DNA from: Styela clava
Lineage: Eukaryota > Chordata > Ascidiacea > Stolidobranchia > Styelidae
Direction: 5' to 3'
Assembly (NCBI RefSeq): GCF_964204865.1
Contig: NC_135254.1
Span: forward strand, 9,305,001 to 9,369,000
Length of the DNA stretch: 64,000 nt
The notes under the pieces were generated by a model. The model was given only the letters and a program-made list of their open reading frames with translations. It made no database searches and was not told the origin of the DNA. The position numbers were made by a program, and so were the translations under genes. Of this stretch, positions 12,906-25,900 are shown in pieces (position 1 is the stretch's first letter; every line of letters begins with the position of its first letter).

Positions 12906-13662
12906 TAAGATAGATATATGATGCGGGGCAAAGGATTGAAGTAAGCAAATGAATTGGGATTCATGCTTCACTCTGAGTTAGATAGTTTGTTCAAAAAGTT
13001 GGAAAGTATATGAAGAGATATTCAAACACTTTAGAAAAGTGTGTGACAAGAGTGGTGAGACACATTAACTTAGAATAATAGAATAATAATCTTGTTATAC
13101 CTGAAACTTCTGTAGTCATGCATGACTTTTCTTTGTCTATTCTACTTTTATAATCCAAAACTCTTATGCTTTCCCCATTTTATTGTACATTATCTAGTTT
13201 CTGTTTGCTTTACAGACAATACAGTCAGTTTTATTTGTTTACCAAGCTCGCAGTGATGTTTACACACATACTGTGTCTATTCAGCGTAGACAATTCATTG
13301 TATATAAATTTTGTGTGTTGTCAATGTGATTATGGGGATGATAATTATTTAATATAGAAAACAAAATGAAGTAAATTAGAGATGACAAAACTTATCATGC
13401 TATTAGTAGTACTTTCCTATTACATTATTATTATTCGTCTTTCCTTTTTTCAGTTTTTGCTCTTCCTTGATCTGAATACCCCTATACAAGGGTCCTATAC
13501 TATAATGTGATAATGATATAATATTACATTTGGACACTTTTTCTTTCAAAATCTCTCACTTGTTTCATACACGGATAGACCAGTCTGAGTCTGACAGTGT
13601 TTAATTTTCACAGTGGCGCTAAGTATATTTATTTTGGGCACTCATGCAATCATCTTTTATAT

Positions 13663-14140
13663 CAGGGTAGTCCAAGGTTGTCGGCTCCGAGGGCCACAAA
13701 TTTATTTTTTCATTGTTCGCGGGCCACAATAGTGCCAAGAATAGATAAACAGTGCAACACAAAACAAACACTTTTATTGTGCAAACGAATCGTTATCAGA
13801 CATAGCCATCCCAGGCTAATAGAATCCGCATTCGATTTTTAGTTTTCTATGATGCCTATATCGTTAGCATATATTCCCGACCAAAAAAATAGAAAGTCAG
13901 ATATAAATTTGGACTGCCAAGCACATCATTCAACTTCGCTATCTGCCTCGGCTAGCCATAACATTAGTCAATTCAGTGACATTAGTGATGTAACAATATG
14001 TCAAAAGATTTTTCTGGGCAATTTTATTACGAAACAACACGAAATGCGATTTAATGATTACTCTCCGAATGTGACGCGGGCCACAGATAATGAAGCGGTG
14101 GGCGACATGTGGCCTGCGGGCCTGGGTTTGGACCACCCTG
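13663..14140. mobile_element. hAT-like MITE, 478 bp, perfect 8-bp target duplication
   Basis: The ends are CAGGGTAGTCCAA and TTGGACCACCCTG. TTTTATAT is at 13655-13662 and 14141-14148. It is intergenic, between the two receptor genes. Confidence 0.9.
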
Positions 14141-14699
14141 TTTTATATCATTCTACAGTTCTATCTGATGTTGGACATTATTATTATACAATCTACAAAA
14201 GAGGGAGAAACCTTGTCTAACTTCAAAATTTATTGAATTATGGTGAATTATTTTGGAAAAAACACTTTTGTTATAATATTTCTAAGCATAAACCTTTTTA
14301 TAATAATAATTGTTATCAACCATTCCTACCCTTTGTTAGTCAATACTAAATACCATGCGAGGTTGGTTTTGTTTGTCTTGTCCCTATTATCACCATTTTA
14401 ATTTCGCATTTCATCGTTATCACTTTATTTTATATTCTACTACATGCTATGCGGATAATACCTCTTCATTCCACTAATATCAAACTTCACTGCTTAGCTC
14501 CGAAACAATTCATTTTAACATCGCTCCCACAAACATTACCCTGGGGATTCCCCTGATTTTTTATAAAAGGTGGTTTTGGTTTCACCTTCACAATTTATTT
14601 TGCGAGAATTGCCATGTTGTTCAATCTAACTTTGTGAATTGTATACTCAAGTGTTTGGAACCAAAAAGTTTAATTGGACTCCATGATCATCGTAACAGG

Positions 14700-14845
14700 C
14701 AATAAAATAATTAATAAAAACAAATAAATAAATAAAAATTGATTTATGAAATCAGGAGAGCAAACAAACCCTTAGATAAAGTTTGAAACTTACAGAATAT
14801 ACGGTAAGATGGAAGGTTTTGCCAAGAAGAAGTAGTACGTTACAG
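14700..14845 (+). repeat. Dispersed repeat, shared with 28905-29030
   Basis: Shares ATGAAATCAGGAGAG, AAACAAACC, AAGATGGAAGG and TTGCCAA with the second copy. The family is unrecognised. The second copy directly follows the SINE at 28605-28910, which may be coincidence. Confidence 0.6.
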
Positions 14846-16901
14846 GAACTTGGATAATCGGTTGGCACTGTATGAAAAAATTTTTTATTGCTCTAATAAT
14901 CGAAACTCTGCTCCTACCATGTTAAATTTGCTTTGTGAGCAGTGCGCACGAATGACCTGCTATATGGAATAAATGAGACACCATGTCCAAAGTGTACTTT
15001 TGGGATATGTATGTGGAAACTGTGTTACTCTCATTTTATTTCTGTGAATTTTGGAAAAGAGTCAATGCATGGCTAACTGTTGAAGTATAGATTAAACCAC
15101 AATTTGACACAGAGAAATTTTATTGGGGGTAGGGCAAAACCAAGGTATAAATTGTGTTTTATTATGTGCCAGATATTTCATATACAAATGTAAACTTTGT
15201 AATGAGGCCTCGATTTTTATATATGATAAAAAACATTATTAACTGTGAAAAGATCAATGCAACTAGAAATGATAAACTGTCAATCCATATGAAGAAGTGG
15301 AAAATTATCATAAGCTCGTTTTTTCAAGTGCATTGATATTTATGTATTATTGTGTCTATATAAATGTGATGTTTTGAATATAATAAAAAAAAATTACAGA
15401 AATTTCTAAAATTTTATGAGTGCGAGAAAGTATTTTGAAAAGCGGTTAATCCCTTATAATTCAGATGAGGTTTATTGTATTGCAGGCTCACCATGTCGTA
15501 GGGGTTGCAGTGGCGAAGGCCTGCTTCAAAGATTGAAGAAAATTATTGCTATCCATGGATCCTAAAAGACATACACCATGATGGTAGTAAATGAAGCTTT
15601 TATTCTTCTGGTGACAGTCATCCAGATCCTTCATCACAGGTTCGGAGATGTTTGGTTCAACCACCTTATCCAGAGAGTAATAACTTGGGTAGGAAATGAT
15701 GAATCAGTATTGGTCGTCTAAAGACTTGCATGGAGTAGAAACACCTCATAATACTACATGTGACCCCAGCAAATGAAGGACACGAGACTGTGTCATTAGT
15801 GAGTAACCGTACTACAAATCCAATCGCAACAATGATGTTGATGGCAACCTACAATATAACTGAATCCTTTCTAAACGAATAGAAAATCTTTGTCTAATTA
15901 TACATATTGTATTGAAATATAACATTACAAAATTAAAAATAAATCATCATCATCAAGACAAATAAAATAAGGGAAAAATCATTAAAATTCATCTCTTCTA
16001 ATAGATTATGATTCAAATCGATTAACACAAAACATGAAAAATGAGAGTATTACGAATTATAGAGTAATATGAAAAAAACTAAATCAAAATAAGAGAAAAT
16101 AAAAACAAAACAGTTGCGTAGCCAGACAAAAAAGAAAAAGCACCAAAATTTTACAAGATTTGATAAAATGTTGAATTACATAATGAAGGAAGCTGTTAAG
16201 GTAAATAAAAAACAAGAAACAACTATAAAAAGATATTTACAAGTATTTGATGTCTATATGCACTAGATGCACCATAATGCAAAAAATAGTAGTAATGGTA
16301 AGTACTTGAACTTATATTGAATTACTATATGAAGATGTATTGAACAAAAAAAGATTAAAAGTTGGAATTGTGTTTTTTTTATCAATATTTGTTTGGGGTG
16401 TAGTTAATTACCGGTACTAATTAACTTATATAGGATAATATCACCTTACCCCTCACTTGAAAAAAAAAAGCTCTTATTCTGATAAAGGATTTTTCTTTCA
16501 TTATAAAGGAGAAAGAAGCTGGCCAATGAATAGCGAGATCAATTGTCAGTTTATTTGGGTATAGGAGTTGTTGATTAATCCAGATGCAAAGATTTGGATG
16601 GTTGAAGAAGTTGTAACCAGCTAGCATTTACATGAACCACCATGTTATAGTGAGAAATTCAGCAATTATTTCACTCCAACCAAGAAATGATTTGGTATAA
16701 ATGTCTGGATATGAATTTACTTTTTATAGTAGAGACGGAAAAATCAATGCTTTCGAGGAACATATGAGTGTCGCTGTTGCCTCCCATACATCGCAATAAC
16801 ATCACGAGAGTATACCAAATCTGGGCAGAAATCCTGATCATTGAAGAGTCTTCAAAGATAACTTCAATCATCGAATATCATCTCATTGTACTCATTATTC
16901 T

Positions 16902-19900
16902 TTATTCAGAATTTGTGGATGATTCTTCTTCGTGTTCGTCAACTATCGGCCCTGTAAAAAAATTTTAAATTTGAATTTTCATGTCTGATGAGAGACAGAC
17001 TTGAACACTGGGAAATTTTGGCAAGATTGCTCTTTTGATTAGACCACTGGGCCATGGCCCACTGCTGGGCCACAGGAACATTTCCAGGTGGGCCACAAAC
17101 CTATTAGAAATTGCTAGACATTATTGATAAATTATTTAAATTGGATTGTAAATGAATAATACTACATTTTTTAGCTACCCAATGGTCATTTTTATTTTGA
17201 ATATCTCCACGGAACTTTTTGTGTAAGAAAAGTTGGCCACCAAAGAAAAAAGATTGATTCATAGCAAAAGACTATTTTTTAGTAATTTATTCCTGAAATT
17301 TGTGACAGTCAGTTAATTCTAGGAGGATGCTGTTATAATGTAAACTCCCTTTTGAAAACTTTGAAATCTAAATTTGAAAAAAAAATTCTCAGTAGACTCA
17401 CTTGCTCCAGATGATTTTGACGTTTTTTTATGTTCTTTAAATGAATCATTTTGTCCATAACTAAAAAAAAACAATAGCAGGTTTTACTATTAATGCACAT
17501 GTTAAACAAAATGATATAGAAAGTTTCAGAATACATAGCGTAAGATAAACACTTGATAGGGGGGTCTATGGTATTGGTATGAAGTTTAGTTATATGTAAG
17601 AGAATTGCTGTCTCTACCACTGAAAACACAGAATTCGGTTTCAAACAATCTTTGGTGTATAAGCATCACATCCTATTTAAAATAATTATCTATCAGAATT
17701 CACCCAAATGACACATTTACTACTGATTTGCTATACCTTGTAATGATGCCACAAATGTAATAATAAACAATTGTTACTCTGGAATCCAGCTCAAATATTC
17801 ACATAATCAAATATATAAAGAAACCCAAGGTCCCTACAAAATGGTTGAGGCAAAGTCAATAAAAATAGGACAAAGTTGAGGTAATTAGGACAATTATTTT
17901 GAATAATGATAAAATAATGTCGAAAAACAAAATACCTTTCATCCTCCACACTGGCTTTACCTCCATGATCAGGTTTATCATCAACTACATCAATATCCAT
18001 AATTTCTTTATCATCTTCTGATTTAGCCACTGAGTCAGACATCAGTCGTCCTTTTTGAAAAAATCACCGAGTTTATCTTTTGTTCATCGGTTAAGCAGCC
18101 TTGTAAATTCATTAGGTTGCTTTACTTTTAGAACAGGGCTATGTGGTTAGCATCGCAAAACGTCAGAGATATGCTTGCCGTTTGCACCTTTAATTACCAA
18201 ATATTGTAGGGAATAATTATGTGTGAAAGGATTGATTAACTCCTCAAGTTACAGCTTCCACCACAACCTACATACAAAGGTTGGCCCACATTCAGGTCAA
18301 ATAAAATATATCTGTTATTAAATATATTATACAAAATACAATTTGTACATATAAGTTTTAATTCCATTTTAAGGGTTTTACTTATTGTGAGTGACATATT
18401 AAATTACAACAAAAAATTTTCAGATTATATCTATTAATCCTTGGTTAAGATAAGTTTAATATTATGATGGTATAAGTAGAACAACCGTTAACATTGACAA
18501 TCAATTAGAAATATATATGATAACTGGTGCTACTATAGAACGAAGTCTACTAGGTACCGGCATATGTTGTTCAACCGCAACGGTAGAAGCCTTACAATAA
18601 GGAGCTAAAATATGCTCCTAACAATCACTCAGAAATATAGATAAATTTGTACAAGCTTTATTTCCAAACTGTGCAATTTGTTTCATTAATCGCTATTTTA
18701 TACTGTGCACACATCACTGATACAAAGCAACAAATGTATTTGAAAAAACTTACCTCCTTGTGCCTCCCCTGCCCCACCATTATTCGGATCAGTACTTGGT
18801 CCAGGGATCGATTTTGAACAATGGGGTCTATCCAAAGCTCGACTCTGGGGTGGCACTTCCGTATCACCCAGCGGTTGCTGAGGTTGGACGGTCTCTTCAA
18901 CTGCCCCATTATAATTGGGTTCAGTAATTGGTCCAGAGACGGGTTCGGGGAACGGTAGTCCCCCAGAAGCCCCAATTTCTGGTTGCGCTCCAGTATCACC
19001 ATGGGGTTGCAGAGATTGGACAGTCTCTCTAACTGCCCCATTATCATTAGGTTCAGTACTTGGTCCAGCGATCGGTTCGGGATAACGGAATCCATCGGCA
19101 GCTTCTCCTTGGGGTGGCACTACTGTATCAGTCGAGGGAGGGCGAGGGTCAGCTGTTTCACGAGTCGGTCCACTGATTGTAATTCCGTCATGAATAGGAC
19201 CGGCTTTTTGAAAGAACAAGAAAATTTATTCATAAACAGCAGAATGAATATTAAACTGTTCAAATAGTTATTAGCAATGATAGTCAGTTTGGCACCCCAA
19301 GAAAAAATTGTTGAATATGCTAGAAAGTAAAATATTATTCAGCTATTTATCAATATCCCATTTTGCTATAAAATGGGAAACTAACAGAGTATGATATTTC
19401 ACAATAGGCAAGTGTCACTAAACCCTAAAGCAGATAGTTCTATAGCACAAGTGGGTCTAAATGTAGCATTTTCTTAAATCAAGGTAGAGAGCAAGCTCTC
19501 AGAATTAAACTCAACTCTGAAGTTATCGGTGATTCCTGAATTGCAAAGAGCCAATGAAACTAAACAATATAGATTCAAGGTAGTGCATTAGAAGCCTCCA
19601 AATGCTGATTGACACAAGACTTGAAGCTATTCCATTCAGTATAATCAGGAAAACATCTATGATTCATGAATTCCACATGAACAAAGTTTTTGGAAATTAA
19701 TTTTGACATAAAATTTCTTTGTCCAGGCGATCTACTTACATAAAACAGGTGGAAGCACTTAGAATATAATGGGATTTTCTTCAATTTGTCTATAAGAAAT
19801 ATATTTTCATTGACTGGCTCGTAACCTTCTTGCATATAAAATACACTACAAACCTTTATTATCTTTTAGTGACTCTTCAGCATGGTGATGTTCCACTGCA

Positions 19901-22900
19901 ATAATCCTCGCATTCTTCATGGCTTCAGTCCATTCCATTCCAAATTCCTTGCAAATTATATCAGCGATATCAGCATTATTTGATTCAACCAAATATTCAA
20001 GTAAGTCTTCAAGAGTTGCAGGTTTGATATTTTGGCTTCGCCATAAGGCAAGTCCATCTCTCATGTACAGATTTGATTTACCTGGAATATGGAATTAAAA
20101 TATTAGAATATCCCTGAACAAAATAGACATTGTATGTGAAGTTTATCCATGTGGTATTATCACAAAATTCATCCATACAGAAATAAAAATGGGTTAGTTT
20201 TTTCTGATTTGAACAAACCTCGGAATAAGTAGCTACTGGTATCATGGGATTTGCTATACTTTCCAAACAAAAAAGAATTGTTACAGCCCAGAATTCACAT
20301 ACATAAAGTATTACACTCAACTGGGTCCTGAGATATATAACTTGAGCCGGTATAGTTGGGATAATTATGGGTTATGGGTATTCTATTATACCATTGGCTA
20401 TTTTTGATCGTCTGAAATCTTAATATAGCAATAGGTAATAATTTGATTTAAACTAAATTGGCCCAACATCTCAAGTTATAACAATAAGAACAAGAAACAA
20501 ACAATTGTACCTTGTTCTATTTTCTTTATCTGCGTCTGATTCAGCTTCAAATACTCTACACAAAAGTTCCGAGCTCTTTCTGGTGGCATTTTCCACTCAA
20601 CAATAGCAAATGCTAAAAAACATGAAAGAAAGTTCTATAAAACAGTTAACGGTGAAATCCGGATATTGTAAATCAATAAGATAGAAAGAAAAAAATCTGA
20701 ATAGATAAATTAACTCACCCCGATCCAGTCTATCAATCTTGTGATTTTCTGTAACAAATTAAGAATATTATATTAAAAACAATATTCAATCAAAACAATT
20801 TATTGTTCTATTGCTTAGTAAGTTATTACCTCATTAGGCCTAGTTAGACGGGTAACAGTTTAAATTGCAACGACCAATGGTCATTACATTGACGTTAATT
20901 AATAATCTGCATAAAATAAGAAAAACTGGTAGAATTAGATGTTGCACACATAGAGCCCTTTTAAGGTGTGACACCTCATCAACTTTCCTCTCAAACCAAA
21001 ACAAATGTATATAACATATTTCTTTTTTGGGGATTCTTTTTTCGTCGAATGGGTGCTTTTGACATAATTTAACATTAGAAAACAACATAAACGAATCAGT
21101 AATGTATAAAGCAAAATATGTAGAAAGAAATTTTACCTTTGTTTTCAGTGAATCCTAGTTCTTGTACTATCTCATCAGCAATCCTGTTGAAATTATGTCG
21201 ACGTAATGAAGCCAGAACATTGAAAAGGGTGGCATCAACAGGTTTGGATTCCTTGAACCATTTTACAGCTTCTCGAATTTTTGCTGCTCGGTCAATACCT
21301 GAAAATTGTTGAAATGAAAGTGAATTACCAAAATATATGTTTAATAGCATTTCATAGACAAAATAGTGCTAAAAAGAGGAAACTGAAAAAATGTGCCTCA
21401 TAATCCGATAGTGAGTGTATTAATTTTTATATTATAAATAATGCTTGGACAACAGAGATTTCCCTCTGAACCAAGAGACTACGACCAGGGTTGGGGCGAA
21501 ATTATCAATCAAGCCATTCCAAATATGGTTGAGTAATAAATTAGAAGTTCAAATCTAGGAGCTAAGTGTACATAGATAAATTTATTGCTATCTATCTATT
21601 CTAGCTGCTAAGAAACATCACCAACCCATATTATCAATTTTGTTGAGAATATCTGTGTGAAGTTGCAAAACATGACGTGATAATAGATAACGGTCATCTT
21701 TTGTCAAAATTCGATGTTCAAAGATACGAGAAACTAGAAAAAAAAAATGGTAAAGTTGAATATCTATTTCAGTGTTTCGAATTTAATTTCAGATTAATCT
21801 TGTTTAATAAAGAGGTAAAATATATAAAAAAAGGTTAAGAACCAGTAAACAACTGTATTTCAAATTCCAATGTTTCAATAAGTTGGCTGACTGGTGTCAT
21901 GAAGCACTCCCTATTCAGGGCCGTTTCGGCGGCAACCGAGATAAAGTGTTTTATGACCTTTTTGTTCTGCCGATTTAGCAGGAAACGACAGGGACAGGAA
22001 AACACGGCTGCGAACTAACCCATGTACGTACAGTGTAGTACTTATCGCACCAAATTCCAAAGTTATTTCAACATTCGGGATAATAGGTTGTCCAAAATGA
22101 TTGCTGCTCTATAACTTAAAATTATTTTTGAATGTAATATCATTAAATAAAAATATCGAAATTTTGTTTTGATACAAGAAGACAAAAAATCATCTAAAGC
22201 AAAAAAGTTATGATGATATATATCAATTACCTTTGTCCCATTTATCTTTCACATTCACGCCACGTACAACAATTGTATCCTGTGCTTGTCTGAAAACAAA
22301 AATATAACACAACTTTCATATTTATCCGGAAGAGAGAAAAATCATTGAGACAACTTGATCATATTCATGACATACTGTATATTCTTGAAAGTACGCCTAT
22401 CGCGCGAATTAGCCGACTCCCTGAAAACAGCCTTAAAACGACGATTTTATAAAAATTCGCAAATAAGCCGGTCCTACGAATCGTTACACACCGAAAGCCC
22501 TAAGAAAGGTGTATAATAAGAACAAAATTACTGTAACGCAAACATTTTAACACGTTTATCTTTCTGCCTGTTAGCGAGGGCCATTGGTGTATTGTTACTT
22601 GTAACTCCTACTTGAAATTTATGTTAATGAAGTCTATATTGCTTTTCAATGCGTGTCGGGAGTTTAAGAGTAAGTTCTTGAATCAGCATCAAACAATTTC
22701 TTTCGATCGCCCACAACGGCGGTTAATTTCGTTCTATGTCTGTTTCAAGGAAAGAAATAATGTTGTATCAACACATTTGTATGAATCGCTACAAATCGTC
22801 AAATCGTTAACACGTCGGCCGGACGCCTTAAGCAAGGCGCAGAAAGAAAACAAAATTACATTTCTAATGTTTATCGTTTCTGTTTGTTAGCGAGGGCTGT

Positions 22901-25900
22901 AGGTAGATTGTTACTCATAACTCTTACTTATAAATTTATGTTAATAAAGTCTATATTGCTTTTCAATGCGTTGTGATTCGTTTTAATGGAAGGGATTGTG
23001 TCGGGAGTTTAAAAGAAAGTTCCTGAATCCGCATGAAACAAATTATTTTGATCGCCCACAACGGCGGTTAATTTCGTTCCATGTCTGTTTCAAGGAAAGA
23101 AATAACCTGTATTAACTTAACACATTCTTATTAATCGCTGATTCGGAAATCGCTATCAAAGGGATTTTCAAACCTTGTAGAATGAATGTCTTTTTGTGGC
23201 ATATTTACATGACCCATTCTTTCGATGTTGCTACAGTTGGCAATTCTTCGGTAATTCGATAATATGAATACTTTTATTTATCATTTGATTTTGAATATAG
23301 TGTCATTACTTCAACAGCGTGAGCAATGTCATGCATGATGTACAGATAAATAATTCAATTATAAAGAAGGCGACACGGCTGACCGTAAATCGACGCTTTT
23401 GCTCTTAAGTAAAAGTTAAAATCAAATTTAATCAAATACAAGCGTTCAGTGTATAAAGGTGATTAAAAGTCAGGCGGCGTTATTTGTGTTACGGCGATAG
23501 GCCCATAGCCCACCAAATGATAACATTTTGACCAGAAATAGTTGGCGTAAATCAACGCTGTTGATCTTTTAAGTGAAAGTTAAAATCAAATTTAATCAAG
23601 TACAAGCGGTGACGAGTATAGAGGTGATTAAAAGTCGGGCGGCGTTTTTGCGTTAGGGCGATAGCGCTCCAGATAATAAAATCAAATAATAAAATCAAAT
23701 TTAATCAAATACAAGCGATCATGTTTATGATCAAACAATCACACCTGCACAAGCGATTGTGTGTGACTGTGTGTGCCTGCACGCTGTTTGCCGTGAGAAC
23801 TAAATGATTTGTAGCTGCAGCTGGCAAGTCAGCATAATAAGATCTCGATAGTGATCAAAGTCATGCGCAAATGAGCCGATTTTTTGATTTGATCTGCGTT
23901 ATGCGCGAATAAACCGGTTCCCTAGTTTGGCAACTTTTATTTTGAGTTTCAAACTCGGCCTATATGCGCGAATATACGGTAAGCATAATTTCTCGTCTGG
24001 TTATCAGTCCATGTCAGGTATGTCAGTAATTGAAAAACAATTTATTTTGGATGCAAGGAAAGCCATTATACGAATCACTTCATGACGGAAAGGAGACAAG
24101 CAATCCTCAAAATTACCATCAACATGTTGTATCTTCATGTTTGTTCATACTGATTTTTGTCATTTTATGACGACACAAATTCGTTTCTCAATACTCACTC
24201 TAGCTCTGCTTTTCCCATCAAATTTGCGGATTCATCAACAAAGTTAATATCCACAAACTCTCGTTGTTCTTCCCTCTTTTTATTTTTTAGAGAAATTTCA
24301 TCTTCAACTTTTAAACTTCCAACAATAATAGATTTAGTCTTCTCTGCAGAATTTTGAATACTTGTCTTTGAATCTTCATGAACACAAAATATTTAAGACA
24401 TCAACTCAGTGGCATTGCAATCAAAGCTTTGCACAAACTTGAGTTAGATCAAATCCATCGCCCACCACAGCCAGGAAGTTACAAATTGGGTTGGCAATGA
24501 CAAATCTGAAATATTCTGTCTGGTTCTTCAAAGATGTTGACTCCTTACATCAGCGGTTCCCAACTGGTGGCGTCCTCACAAGGAGGCAACAGAGCAGTTT
24601 GAGGGGGGGCGAAAAAATCATTTTATATTTCACTTCACGAGGAAACTCTTCATTCTCCTTAGTTTCACTGCCTGATAAAGTTATTTCACAGGACGTTTTC
24701 AATTTGTTGAGCATAATGAGAATGAACAGTTTGAACATAATGAGATTTGAAATCTACTAAACACAATACCACTATAAATACCACTGGAATGATAAAAATG
24801 GGGGCCATGAGTGCCAAAAACCTCCGCAAGGGGGCCACGAGCCATTAAATATTGGGAACCACTGCGTTACATATTTATGGTTGCATGTACAGAATCGTGT
24901 TCACTGTTCAGAGTAAAAGGTGTTAAGGAGTTATTGAAAAAATCTATGAACCTGTAGGTGCAATATCTTCATGAGAATCATGTGATCCCTCAGACACTTT
25001 ATGGTATTTCCTTTTGTCCAGAAATTCTATAAAGTCAAAGATAAAATTAAATTTAAAAAATGAACTATCATTGTTTCGTAGCTATGAATCAACTCATAAT
25101 GTAGTAACCTAAAACATAGATTTGAATTCTACCACAAAATTGTCTAAAACTATCATTTTGTGAGTTGAAATAAGAATACCCCCATATACAGCCCTAAAAC
25201 AATTAACTTCATATATTGGGCCTAGTTTGCCTCATGTATGAGATAGGCTACATATTGTATATTTAACAAAATCTACAGTGGGGAGCCATGAGAAGCCAGT
25301 TAGAGGCATACAATACTTGCGTAATAACTGGTATCTGGTAAACATACTTACCTTTTCCACCTTTCTTGAGTAACCCATTACATTGTTTGTGCTTGAGTAT
25401 TAACATACCAGCTAATATTGCAGCTAATATTGCCACGATCATCAGTGCCACACATAAAACCACACTTAGAACTTTCAAAGAGTTTGATTCTTCTTTAACA
25501 GCAGTCGAAACTAGAAGCAATAAAAGAAAAATATTTAACATGCTGAAGAAAAACCATAGAGATAAAAAGCATAAAACATTAGATGTTAAAAAGGTTTTCA
25601 AGCAAAAAGATTTTCATTTTGTAGGAATGAAGATCAATAATTTCACATTTTCCACTTATGTCTCCATTGATAGTAGTAATAACGTTTTAACTATAGGTTA
25701 GCCAAATTACTTAATATAAATATTTTGATAAAAATACTGTAATTTAAAATATTTGAAATGATGATTAACTGCATTTGAATATGGACATCAATACATGTTA
25801 CGTTGTAAACGTACATTGTTTACAATTTTATTGCACATTTTGCCTCTGTATGCAGTGCATCGTGCGCTGCCTTGTAACCAATCATTGTAGAACCATCATT

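Larger units (their letters stand above)
11945..16901. other. Intergenic between receptor A and receptor B
   Basis: Contains a SINE (12722-12905), a MITE (13663-14140) and a dispersed repeat (14700-14845). No supported gene. The promoter of receptor A should lie just above 11944. Confidence 0.6.

Noticed and set aside
13849..14220. 123-codon frame across the MITE at 13663-14140
   Set aside because: Spans a transposon end and its target duplication; no protein features.
17035..17110. GGCCCA-rich segment resembling hAT MITE interiors
   Set aside because: No paired ends or target duplication.
18658..19267. Other-frame and opposite-strand open frames over the Pro-rich exon
   Set aside because: Created by the repeat structure; only the frame continuous with both flanking splice sites is supported.
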